Shown piece by piece: positions 35,690 through 46,436 of a stretch of 64,000 bases of DNA (positions are counted from its first letter, which is position 1; every line of letters begins with the position of its first letter). A model generated the notes under the pieces. The model searched no databases. It saw only the letters and a list, made by a program, of their open reading frames with translations, and was not told where the DNA came from. This stretch comes from Acanthornis magna (lineage: Eukaryota > Chordata > Aves > Passeriformes > Acanthizidae), in NCBI GenBank assembly GCA_036785705.1, contig JAWUZG010000970.1, forward strand, positions 1,097,001 through 1,161,000, given 5' to 3'. Both the position numbers and the translations under genes were made by a program.

Positions 35690-36245
35690 AGTCAGCAATT
35701 ATATTGCTTGTCCAGTTGTAAGCTAACTTTTTCTGCTTCCAAGAATATTAGAAAACTAAGAAAAGAGCCATGAAACATAACCTGGCTTGCACCATCCTCC
35801 ACTGAAAAAGCTTCTTAGCAGAGGTAGTTTTTAAAATGTCCTTTATTCTGAGAGCCTTATATGAAAGTTCTTAGGAGCTTATTAATATCTGAATTCTCTC
35901 CTAATGGGCATATAGGAAACCTCAAGTTTATTTTGTCAAAGGTCTTTTTATCATTGGTTGCGTAGGCTGCCAGGGTTCCTGCATGCCACTAGCTTTTTAG
36001 ATAATACTCAATATTTTCATTGTAATTCTCTGGTTGTAGTCATTCATTTACAAAGCTTACTTGGTCTGGGCTAATAATCTTACAGATCATGTCCTGCAGG
36101 CTGTCTGCTAGAATTTTTGCCAGAAGTTGAAAATTCCAATTAATTATCAACAAGGACGAAGCTTCCTGAAGGCTTTGAGAACCATACCCAAAATCTTATC
36201 TCACCATTCCCACTTTCTTGACTGCTGCGAATTATGTATATTATT
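35690..36245 (-). pseudogene. Relic of an L1/Tx1-type LINE reverse transcriptase
   Basis: Translating the minus strand from about 36165 downward gives, in one frame with a few stops, NWNFQLLAKILADSL, then ICKIISPDQVSFVNE, then TNDKKTFDKINLRF, then (after stops) EAFSVEDGASQ and LIFLEAEKVSLQLDKQ. These line up in order and spacing with the L1/Tx1 RT: the block YKILAKILANRL, the block IIHPDQ.GF(I/V), the first catalytic box D.EKAFD.I (here NDKKTFDKI, first Asp kept), the block EAF.L..G.RQG, and LF.LALEPLA..IRQ. CR1 has quite different words at these places. The stretch just before (36245-36170) also gives IRFWVWFSKPSG, like the ..LIPKPGKD block. No intact frame, tail or 5' end is recognisable. 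Confidence 0.7.
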
Positions 36246-38689
36246 CAGCTGACCATAGAATGTGTAAATTCAACCTTTATAACTTATATTCATCCCTAAT
36301 ATCTGCTAATTTAGTTTGCGACCATCAGAACATGATATCTTGGGTTGTTAATCTTTTGTTTCCCAAAAAACACAACTCTGGGAAGAGCTTACTTACATGT
36401 CTTCTCTATCTAAGCATAAATATATCAATATTGCAGCAAAAGCTACCAATGCACCGGGTCAACAACACAATATATTGCTTGCCACCATCCACATGGCAAG
36501 TTTTTACTAAGTGTCTAATAAGTTCTGAGTCTGGCAACACAGACTTAGCAGTCACCGCTCTAAAAAACGCCCTGTGCAGGCAATCAGTCTGGTTTCAGCA
36601 ACTAATTAGACATACCCGTCCCATCAGTAGAGATCCATAACCGTGCCACTGCAAATCCAGTCCGTCTCCATCCAGTGCCATAAAGCATCATCACAAAGCA
36701 ATATCCCATAGTGAGTTTCTGAAGACTGCGGGTCCTTTTCTTTATGTGAAAACTATTCCTGGAAGCCACCAGACAGTTTGAAGAGCCCATTACCTGTTTT
36801 GCTGCTGATTATTTCTTAACCACTGGTTGTGTTTTCTATGAAAATTCTACATCAGATTTAAAAGAGAAAAATAAAAATCTCGATCTATGCCTAGAGTAAG
36901 CAAAGAGTCCAGTAATTGGAAACTATATCTTAAGACTTCTAACTTCCTTCCAACAAAATAATAAAAGATTTGTGGATGGGACAGGAAAAAAATAGTCTAT
37001 GAATTTTGAAAGGTGTCTCGATCTAAATGATAGATAGAAAGAAGGAAAATGGAGCATGCTGTGATCAAGTTGACTAGGTAGTCTGTAAACTATTCTTTGC
37101 TAAATCCTCCTCTGTTCCTGCACCGACCAAAAATCAGGGATTTTCAACTTTAATTTTAGGGACATCCATTCAGGTAACCAGAAATCATAATTAGCAGACA
37201 CATCAATAAGAACCTTGGTTCTGTGATGCTTAACAATCACACAAAGTACATTTAGGCAGTTCCCTTCTGCAAAAGCATGTCATTTTTCTATATACATATG
37301 CAATAGGTAGAAAGGTAACTCCCAGCACCACTCACAGTGTATAATAGGAAAAAATACAACTGTCAATATTTTCAGAGCAATCTAATGTAAATCTAATGTG
37401 CATCTATCAATGCAATTAGATCGTCTTTGTGTTTTCCAGTGTAAAGGCTCATATTGTATATTCTGCTCAAATTCCTTCTTCTGTGCTCTGTTTCTTTTCC
37501 AGTCTTCCCTTTTCACTCCTGTGCAGTCATTTCTGGCTTCACCCTAATTTTTCTATGGATTTTAGTAATCTCTCCTACTTCTTAACCTTTCTTCAGCTGC
37601 ATGCTAACTCACTGAGTTTCATGTTAGACTTAGAAAGCTATAGTGTCAGAGCAGGTTTAAAATGAAACAAAATCAGTTTTGTCTCTCTTAACCTACAGTA
37701 ATAACTAATGGCTGCTATATGCATTATGTAATGCTCTTCTCAGCCCTGTATGAATACAAACAAAATAGTTTTTAAAGGCAGATATACAATGAATTTCCCA
37801 GATTTCCCAGTTGAAGGGGTAGTTTAAAACTGATACTGGTTTTGAAGATTGCAGAGCCAGCTAGTCTCAGAGCATCTGACTGAGTCACTGACTTCTTGCA
37901 ATACTCAGAGTCAAAGGAGGAATGAGCAATTCAGACCGTTTGGTCTCCAAAGCTCTGTTAGTTCATCTCTGCTCGTAGTGGAAAGAGCTGCTGCAAGTAG
38001 GCACCTGCAGCATGTGATGTGCCAGACATAGCACTAGGACTGCTCTCCCAATGCCTCAGCAGGAGAGGCAGCCCTGGCTTGTGGTGAACTGCACTTCTTT
38101 GACTCTCTGATGCTTTGGCAACATTCTAAGAACTTGACACCACTTCGGAGGGTATGAAAGCAACATGGTTTCAGAAGGGTCTTTTACATTTGACTAAGAA
38201 AAGGAGGTTCAATTCAGTAAGATTTATTAAGTTTTTCCATAGTTTCTATCACATTGAATTGTAGGCAGGAAATAGGAGAATTGTTCTTACAAACCGGAGC
38301 AATAATTGCTTTGTTAAAGGTCACCCAGATGGGACACAGATCATCAGAACTGTTTTAAAGTGTAGCGAAAGCTACAATTATCTTGCTCTTTTTCAAGTGA
38401 ATCTGAAGTTGCATAGAAGACATTGGGCCCTTTGGAATAAAATTTTAAGTTTCTTTCAATTAAATGTGTGTTCTTTTAGCTTGCAAGAGGGTGGTGTTTT
38501 TTTCTCCTAGAGTCAGAAGTAATCCAGAAGTACCAACAGCTTCACTGCAGAACAGGCCACCACTTTTCCAGACTTTCAGGATGATGAGATCTGTGCAGCA
38601 GGATATTTTCATTACAACCCTTTTTGAGCTTCTTTTAGGGACCACACAACTATTCTTTGTTAGACTTCACTGTTAGGGCTTTAACCCAC
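36246..38689. other. Unique stretch; possibly upstream remains of the LINE relic
   Basis: 36246-36800 could hold the N-terminal part of the L1-like RT on the minus strand, but no motif is readable. The plus-strand frame at 36218-36640 (140 codons) overlaps this area and shows no known domain. The rest is unique DNA without gene signals. Confidence 0.4.
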
Positions 38690-38850
38690 CTGACCTAAGC
38701 AGTCTACGCATCACAGTAGTTCTCTCTATCATATAATTTGTAGCAATTAAAAGATTTTTTAAATAGTGTAGCAGTTCCTGATCATGTTTGCCAGGGAGTC
38801 ATTAATTGTTGCGGTAATTCCAGAGAAGCTGAATTTCAGCCTTATTTCCT
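38690..38850. promoter_or_regulatory. Possible conserved noncoding element
   Basis: The block is unique and repeat-free, with homeodomain-like words (GCAATTAAAAG, GTCATTAATTG), TTGCGGTAATT and a TGATCATGTTTGCC stretch. Judged by texture only; no function is shown. Confidence 0.15.
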
Positions 38851-40282
38851 TTTTTTCTGTGTTTTGATGAAATCCCATCACCTGGTAATTGTGTCACAGA
38901 TGCAGCCAAATGGGCTCATGTGCTTTTTTGCTTCTAAATTCGTGAAGTTTTGGCTCATGCTTAATCAGCTGAATCACAGTGCTAGCCTCTAATACTTATC
39001 CTGGTTGTCATTACCCTTATTGTCACTATCTGATCAGATTTAGGGATCCATATGTAGTCAGAATTCCTGCTTTTACTTCCTTATTATGCATAACATGGAG
39101 AAATCCCTCCCCTTCAGATACCTGCACCCTCAGCTGCAGAGAATTTTGAAATATGAACTTAAAGCTATCAGAAATCTTTATTTTATTAACAAGATACTTT
39201 TTTCCCTGCTTTTTTTTCCTCCTAAAGTGAACAATTATGGATTGTAATCAGTGTATTCCAAGAATGTTTTATTCTGTCAAAATGGAGAGCTCTCCCCCAG
39301 GGCCACATTAGTATCTTTTTCTGTCTAGGAATGCAGCTGTTCCAGGGCAGGCACTGAGTAATGTCTCTAATCGGCAGATATGCAGAGTGCTTAAGCTAAT
39401 TATGTAATAAGGGAATCACTCCTAAAATTTTATAAACGTTAATATAGACATTTAACTTCAATTTCTTTGAAAGTTGAACAGGAAATGAGAATTCTTGTGG
39501 TACTAGTACCAAATGCTCATTTTTATACTGAGGTTTTAAAATGTCGGGTATTGCAGCTCTAATGCTGTATTCAAGCTGCAAATTACTCTCTTTGGCATTG
39601 AAATATTGCTGCAATTAAACCTGCAGTAAAGTATTAAAAGAAAAAAAAATATCTTGCATCTGATTGCCTTCACACAAAACTATGTGGATCTTCATTGATC
39701 TTGAAAGATGGCCCCTGAGATCTGAGTTTTAATTTTTCGTAGATATACTCTCTTCCATAGGTCTTGGGGATGAAATAAAAGAATTCTGATTTAAGCAGTT
39801 CCACGTGAAAGTTAACACTGTGAGACCTATCTGAGGCAGCTCCTTTAATGCAGTTTGCAATCTCCGCATCAGCCCTTACTCATTTATCTAGGTGTATGTC
39901 TTTGTTTCTGCATTTGTATAAGCCAGCAAACCATTCATTTCAATGACAGTCTTTTCTCATGTATTTGGTAAACAAGACAAATGTATTTTCAGTCACACTA
40001 TTTGGGCATGGGGAGCAGAGGGAGGTGTCAACAACTGTTGCTTTAGACCAAACATGCTCCTTTACTCATTCCATGTTTAACATTTTCCCACATTCAAACT
40101 CCCCCTGAGAAGTGCCAGCACTGCAGGCAACCAATAGAGCCTCTATGGCCAAGGCAGAAAATTCCTTCACCACTGCTGTAGGCCTGACCACTTCCCAAAA
40201 TCAAAATGTCCTCCAGCCAGTTGGAAGTTTGGCCTTCTCTGTCCACTGACTGATTATTAAACACACACCCAAAAAACCACGA
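38851..40282. other. Unique noncoding stretch
   Basis: I see no gene. 39290-39430 (GGAATGCAGCTGTTCCAGGG, then CTAATCGGCAGATATG, then AGCTAATTATG) has a similar conserved-noncoding texture. No mobile element recognised. Confidence 0.45.
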
Positions 40283-40305
40283 ACAAACAAACAAACAAAC
40301 AAACA

Positions 40306-40338
<33 letters not shown>
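40283..40338. repeat. (CAAA)n/(CAAAAA)n simple repeat
   Basis: CAAA units are followed by CAAAAA and CAAAA units. The A-rich run continues irregularly to about 40356. It gives the minus-strand frame across it a long phenylalanine/leucine/valine run that is not real protein. Confidence 0.95.
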
Positions 40339-40803
40339 GCACAACAAAAAAGAAAGGAGACATCAAATGGTAGATCAAAAAAGTAACCAATTGCTCACAA
40401 TAGATGCTGATTTTTTTATTTATTGCACTACTATTTGTCATGAAGATAGAAAACATACACTTCATTTTGAGAACTAGGCTGCCATTCAAACACATTTCCT
40501 TGCATCCACATTCACTAAATGTGGTCCCAAATCCAAGTCTGGACAACAAAGAAGTAGGCAACCATGTATAACACTTCCTTTTTGTTGCCAGCTAACGCAG
40601 ACCAAAAGATGTATTTACCTGTAATATGGAGCTTGAATGTGCCACTTCTCTGCCTCTCATATGTCCTTGCCATGGGTGGCCACTGCTCAGTCCTTTCTAG
40701 AAGAGTTTCAACACCACGCACCAAAAAGATGAAAGCAATTTGTTGTAGGCCTGACTTTGGTTGCGAGAACAAACTCCTGAGTGCTAGGTGTCCCACAGCT
40801 TGC
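40339..40803. other. Unique flank of the LTR
   Basis: No repeat or gene recognised. The minus-strand frame of 227 codons (40515-41198) runs through this flank and the antisense of the LTR. About 40799-40803 (CTTGC) is the left copy of the LTR target-site duplication. Confidence 0.5.
40799..40803. repeat. Target-site duplication, left copy
   Basis: CTTGC immediately before the LTR's 5' TG. An identical CTTGC follows the LTR at 41696-41700. Confidence 0.9.
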
Positions 40804-41695
40804 TGTATTGGGTTTGCATGTCCAGGTTTTGGTGATGAAAGGGCTACAGGGATGGCTTCTGTGAGAAGCTGCCAGAAGTTTCTCCTATGTCCAGCAGAGC
40901 CAATGCCAGCTGGCTCCAGGACAAATGTGCCGCTGGCCAAGGTTGGGCTGATCAGAAATGGTTGTAATGTCTCTGTGATAACATATTTTAGAGAAATTTT
41001 TAAAAAGCTATTGTGCAGATGTAATTGAGGCCAGAGAAGAGCCAAGTGAGAAGGAACAACTCTGCAGAGCCCCAGGTCAGTGGAGAAGGAGGGAGCAGAG
41101 GTGCTCCAGGAATGAGAGCTGAGATTGCCCCGCGGCCCATGATGAAGACCATGGGGAGGCAACCCACGCTGGAGCAAGCTGTACCTGAAGGACTGCACCC
41201 TGTGGAACAGTGACCCACATTGCAGCAGTTCATGGAGAACTCTGCCCGTGGGATGGACACATGTTAGAGAAGGTTGTGAAGTCCTGTCTCATGTGGGAGG
41301 AATCCCACACTGGAGCAGGGGAAAGACTCTTCTCCCTGAGCAACAGCATGAACAATATGTGATGAACTGACCTAACTTCAATTTTCCACCTCCCTGTGTC
41401 ATGGGGAGGGAGGAGGTAGAGCTTGGGAAACAGCAAAGTGTGGGGGGAAGGTGGAATTTTTTAATACTTATTTAACTTCTCATTATCTTCCTCTGATTTT
41501 TTAGTAATAAATTGAATAATATCCCCAATGCGAGTCTGTGTTGCCCGTAACAGTAATCCATGCATGATCTCTCCCTGTCCTTATCTCAACCCATTAATCC
41601 TTCGTTTTATTTTCCCTCCCTTGTCCACTTGTGAAGGGCAGTGATAGAGCGGCTTTGGAGGGTGCCTGGCATCCAGCCACGGTCAACCCACTACA
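40804..41695 (+). mobile_element. Solo LTR of an avian endogenous retrovirus
   Basis: An 892-bp unit begins TGTATTGGGTT and ends AACCCACTACA, an almost perfect terminal inverted repeat with the TG...CA ends required of retroviral LTRs. It is flanked by identical 5-bp CTTGC copies. AATAAA at 41506-41511 is a polyadenylation signal placed as in U3-R-U5 order, with the U5-like part ending at the CA. Inside, a CCCACGCTGGAGCA-like unit recurs with variation near 41163, 41214 and 41304. There is no gag, pol or env on either side, so it is a recombination-derived solo LTR. I recognise the wording as a repeat dispersed in many bird genomes but cannot give its family name. The 5-bp duplication fits ERVL- or gammaretrovirus-type integrases better than the 6-bp alpha/beta types. 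Confidence 0.92.
41506..41511 (+). terminator. LTR polyadenylation signal AATAAA
   Basis: AATAAA lies about 190 bp before the LTR 3' end. In an intact provirus it would direct 3'-end formation of the retroviral transcript near the R/U5 border. Activity of the solo LTR as a promoter or poly(A) site cannot be judged from sequence. Confidence 0.6.
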
Positions 41696-41700
41696 CTTGC
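41696..41700. repeat. Target-site duplication, right copy
   Basis: CTTGC directly after the LTR's terminal CA, identical to 40799-40803. Confidence 0.9.
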
Positions 41701-41963
41701 CAAGACACGGATTGTGTTAGGACTACTTGCTAGATTCCACAGTAACTACATACAAATCCTAAAATATTAAACAGATGAGTGCTTATTGAATATTAATGAT
41801 TAACTCTTAATCATAAGGTGTTAAAAAAGGGAAGAAAGAGGACTACTGCCACAACCAGCAAAGTGAGAGACTCAGCATTTCCGGTTCTAGTCCCTTACAA
41901 ACTTTTCTTGTCAGCTTTGGAGAACTGTCTGTAGAGAGTTCATCTGTGCAGGTTTATGTTCTG

Positions 41964-42042
41964 GATTTTCACAAAGCAGAATATTTTTATAATATTTATA
42001 ATTTTCATAATAAACAGAACATTTTCACAAAGCAGAATATTT
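41964..42042. repeat. Short direct duplication, 56-bp period
   Basis: ATTTTCACAAAGCAGAATAT followed by TT occurs at about 41965 and again at 42021 as an exact 22-bp match. AT-rich sequence separates the copies. It is probably a local slippage or segmental duplication and sits inside an otherwise unremarkable AT-rich tract. Confidence 0.85.
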
Positions 42043-44993
42043 GGTTTATGGATTTTGAAGACCAAGTTTATGTACCTAAGCTTGAATACAATTACACCAA
42101 AAGGACTAAAATGCATGGTCCCCTCTTTAAGACTGAAGCTGTAAGTCCACAGCTTTCAAAGGAGTATGAAGACAAAAACTGTGAACTAATCCTTATATCT
42201 TAAAGCAAAGTAAATATGGTATTTGCTAGCTAGGAAGCTGCAGAAACATCTTGTACTATGGTACATTCTGAATGGGATTTAACAAGTAAATTTTCAGTTG
42301 AGCTCTCAGGACTTGCTCCACTGTCCTGTTAGTAGAATTTCTGCTTGTGCTAGCAATCTTGGATTAACTACTCAAAGAGTTGATTGAATTTCTATTAACA
42401 GACCAAAAAATTTTCACTGAAAAATTAAATGAAAGCTGTGGGAGGCAACAGGAAGAGTACATGATGGATGCTGGCTTGCTGCATTGTTTTGTTTCCCCAT
42501 TACTCCTTGAGATGGTGCAGCTTGTGTTTCAGCTCTAAAAATTACAAACACAGCTGGGTGTATATTCTAAACACAGTAGGATGTTACTGTGGAATTACCA
42601 CTGACCCAGGTTCAGTCAGAAGTCCTAGGAACCACCAGATGGACAGAATGGATGTAAATATGATCATATTCATTTGTAGTCAAGGAGAGAATAGAGGAAG
42701 TAAGAGTTTTTTGTGTTTGAAGTCCCTCATACACTGACATTTTTACTAGAGGAAGGCTTCCCATTTTCTAAACCTTAGTGTGGAACACTTAGTTATGCTA
42801 TTTGAAGTTTGAAGATCCTTTTCAGTGACACATAGTCCTGGAACAGGGACAGTGGTGAGGGCCAGAGGCTGTCCCAGGCTGGTGGCTGTACACGGCTGTA
42901 TCTGTACACAGCCAGGCAGCACTTACTCCATTGCAGGGTACTAGAAGGTATTGTTGCTTTTGGTATTCTGCATCAAGGAATTCTGGGAGTCTCAGTCTCC
43001 AGTGAGTCTGGACTCCATGCTGACACTTCCCAATCTGTGTCTCCCCATTCATGTTTCTGTGAGTTATTTCCAAAGTGTAGACTCATAAAATAAATGCAGG
43101 TGCTGTTTTCTTGCTTAGTGTCCTGCACTGTTCCATTTAACAAATCTTTGGTTACAGAATACAGCTTTTGGAACAGTGTCATGAGTGCATATGCTTCTCA
43201 CCTGTCCAAAGGGCCTGCGTCTTGCTTTGTCTGAGTGGATCTGTCTTTCACATCAGCATCTTTGCATCTCACTATGTAAATGACAAAAGGGATCATTATC
43301 GTCATTGACTGGCCAAAGGATAAGCCCCTGTCTATGTGAAGACCAAGAATATGGAGAGAAGCTGCCCAAATCTATCACTCTGAGATGCTTTTGGCGTCCC
43401 AGCTTGTTGCATTACTTTGGTGTGTATATTTTCTCCCAGCTCATTGAATGGGTGTTCACAGAATAACCATGTTTATATAAAAAAATCAATCTCCACCATA
43501 GTAAACTCAGTATCCTTGATATATGAACACTATATTTTTCATTTGGAAACCTTCCCATACCTTTTGCAAAACATAAGCTACCTCTATAACTTCTTCCATT
43601 TGGATCAGCAAAGTCTCACAGTATTTCTGTAACTCACATGGATTTCAATCCTCATTTGACATCTGGTGAGATCATCATTTAAATCATTTCCCAAATACAG
43701 CAGTGACAGAAAACTCCAATAATGGAGTTGCATTTACCAAGATTTCAACTCATCAGAAACTAATCAAAATCATATTAAATTTCTTGTACAGGAGACCAAA
43801 ACAGAAAGGGTATGCACAAAATATGTTAAGGGTTACAACCTTGGACAAGTTCTTTACACAAATGCAGGCCTCTGTTCCATTTCTGCATTACTAAATTAAC
43901 ATGAAATGCCACAAACTTCAAACGATAATGTCAATTGTCTTTAGCCATTTCTTTTATCAAAAAATAAGTCTTTATGGATTTCATATGTTGACTAAGCCAA
44001 AGGCATGGTCAGCACAGAAATGTTTACAGATGGCAGAACTCTTGTTTTTTAAAAAAAAGATCAAAGGGAGGTTGAGAATATACAAACCCTGGTGGTTAAT
44101 ACACACTCATAAACAAATAAATAAACTAGCATGATGTTTGCCTATGGCCAAACTATCTGTGCAACTGACTGAGGCTCTGCTATCAAACCACCTTTGTTTT
44201 GAAACCCTCAGTTTGAGCCCCCCTTGCCACCAGGACACTATTCCTTAGATAAGGTTCTGTCAATACCAGCTCCGTTTTTTAGGGATTTATAACTTGGCTG
44301 TAAAACTTCATCTGAGGGTTAGGCTTGGCAGACAAGGTCTCAGCCTGACAGCAGTGTTTTTATTACATTATTTTAAAATGAAGTGGCTCTTTTTAACCTT
44401 AAGGAAGATGCAAGATGCATGTAAGATAACCAGTTTCAGGAGGTATTTGGCTGCTGCTATAACTCAAAACTCTCAGGGTGGGGGGAGGGGAGTGTATTTC
44501 CTTTTTTTTCCCCTTGAAGATTGTGCATGCATCTATATGAGTTTCATAAAAGACACCACATTGACAACTATGGGCACAGAACTATGTGAATACCCACAGA
44601 CAGCCTTCATGCAGACTAAAATTACTTACAAAATTCAAAGCAATTAAAATTCACCTACTTAGTTTGGGCAAATAAAATCAAATTGAATTCACACTGAAAG
44701 GATTTATAGTTGATCATCTAAGAAGCACCTATAGAAAAGCTGTTTCAAGTGCTTGTCAAGAGTGAAAAGTAGTGGACACATGGAAGGATATATAGTCTAA
44801 GATCTGGTCATAAGAAAGGTGTTCTCCACCCCACAAAGAGATAATAACATAAAATCCAGAAATGGACAAAGTGTGAGTTCAGCCATCCAAGGGGATGCCC
44901 AAAGAGAAGGTCCTGGTAGCTGTTACTATCAGTGTTTAAAAATCAGAAGCATTATTGCAAATTCAAACTGCCTCTGTCAAAACAATTAAGCTT
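42043..44993. other. Unique noncoding stretch
   Basis: No gene or confident repeat recognised on either strand. Frames of 60-117 codons occur but none shows a domain or exon borders. Confidence 0.5.
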
Positions 44994-45045
44994 TATAATA
45001 CATTCTGTGATGTATTATAATCTGATAACCCCTCTGATGGGTTAT
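44994..45045. repeat. Two adjacent perfect hairpins
   Basis: TATAATACAT (44994-45003) pairs perfectly with ATGTATTATA (45010-45019) over a 6-nt loop. Five bases later ATAACCC (45025-45031) pairs perfectly with GGGTTAT (45039-45045) over a 7-nt loop. No known element is recognised. It could be a remnant of a palindromic transposon or chance in AT-rich DNA. Confidence 0.6.
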
Positions 45046-46045
45046 TGAAATAATGTACAGCTTTAATTATTTTTAATCATGGACTGAACCTTGAGATCCC
45101 TATTCAAGAAGAGTTTCCTGTGGTTTATTGTTGAGGGTTTTTTTAGTTTTTTCACAGTTTCACGTGTCTGGCCTGAGACACTGTCACCCAACTTCATTTT
45201 TACCAGAGAGTGGTAGAGCGGCTGGCCAATAAATCAGGTACTTCTGCAGTGTATTAAGTTGAATGCCTACAAATTGGGATACATTTCTCAATCCCTTCTG
45301 AAAACATTGCTGTGAAGGGTCAGTCAGTACAGAGCACTCTGTGGCCACTTGGGTTCAGCCGTAAGAGCATGGAGCCAATGTGTGAAAGAAGAACTTCTTT
45401 GTCAAAAAAGAAATGCAGTAAGTATAAAATATACAATAAGGAAGAAAACTTTGCATCATGTTTCCTGGCTATGCATAAGATCAAGGAATCACTTACATAT
45501 GCCTTTTTTTACTCTAAGTTAATACTCGAAGTTTATGCAAACACAATGGTGGAAGCCACTGTGGGGCTGTGTTGAATCAGAGCATCTCATTGGCCTGGGC
45601 TACAGCAGGGAGGAAAGGATAGCCAAGAATTTTGTTCCACAAAACTGGTACAGGTTAGGCAGAGCAGATGGACATTCTCTGCCTGTTAGAAGTTTTTCTT
45701 CTGTAACAATAAAACTTAGCAAGGCACAGCCCTCAAAGTTAGGTGGTAACACAAGGATGGTGAATAGCCACTGGCTGTTGATCACCTCTTCCAGTGCCTG
45801 AACTTTAAACATAGACTTTAACACAGATATCCCCAGAATGACATCATGTGTCAGCCTCTCTGCGGAGTTTCAACATTGTGTTAGCTCCTTCCAGCCTTCT
45901 TCTAAACATCTGAGAATGTCACATGCTTCCCTTTTTCATGGAGGAAAATGCAAGAAAGGAGAAGAGATAAAATGATAGAGATCTTCCTGTGTTCTGATGT
46001 CCAGATGAGTATTTTGGACACTTCCAGAGTGTGTGCCAACGCTGT
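45046..46045. other. Unique noncoding stretch
   Basis: I see no gene or transposon. Frames at 45312-45575 and 45535-45801 plus are unassigned and probably chance. Confidence 0.5.
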
Positions 46046-46095
46046 ACGCTGTGGGCAGTACGCTGTGGGCAGTACGCTGTAGGCAGTACGCTGTG
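46046..46095. repeat. Minisatellite, 14-bp unit, about 3.5 copies
   Basis: The unit ACGCTGTGGGCAGT runs from 46046. The first two copies are identical, the third has one substitution (AGG for GGG), and a partial fourth follows. CpG-containing units stand out against the CpG-poor surroundings. Confidence 0.92.
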
Positions 46096-46289
46096 GCGTG
46101 TGCGCTACTAATCCAGCAGTAATCCATGAGGAATGATGAGGAACTCTTATGAAAAGAGAGTCACAGGGAGGGATGGAGCAAAGCCTACATCATGAGAGGA
46201 TAACAGGAAAATATGAGAAAACATGTAGTTAATATTTCCAGGAAGCCTGGAAAACAGAAGGAGCAATATTGTGGGGTAGATTAGGCACT
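46096..46289. other. Short unique stretch
   Basis: I see nothing between the minisatellite and the next CR1 fragment. Confidence 0.5.
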
Positions 46290-46436
46290 TCACAGCATCC
46301 AGAGATGCTCAAGCCCAGGCTAAATGGAGCTCTGAGTAACCTGGTCTAGTGGAATGTGTCCCTGCCCGTGGCAAGGGGGTTGGAACTAGATGATCTTTAA
46401 GGTCCCTTCCAACCCTAACCATTCTGTGATTCTACG
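46290..46436 (+). mobile_element. CR1 3'-end fragment, plus strand
   Basis: CATCCAGAGATGCTCAAG, CCAGGCTAAATGGAGCTCTG, AACCTGGTCTAGTGG, TGTCCCTGCCCGTGGCAAGG, GGTTGGAACTAGATGATC and AAGGTCCCTTCCAACCC follow in CR1 3' UTR order. The tail is ATTCTGTG ATTCTACG (46421-46436). The 5' limit is uncertain by about 20 bp. The copy is 5'-truncated as usual. Confidence 0.94.

Noticed and set aside
36218..36640. 140-codon plus frame
   Set aside because: No known domain. It lies opposite and next to the minus-strand LINE relic and is likely a chance frame.
40094..40561. 155-codon minus frame with Phe/Leu/Val runs that mimic membrane segments
   Set aside because: The hydrophobic run is the reverse reading of the CAAA-type simple repeat at 40283-40338.
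40515..41198. 227-codon minus-strand open frame, the longest in the window
   Set aside because: More than half is the antisense of the solo LTR (40804-41695). The rest is unique flank with no domain. Chance openness, not a gene.
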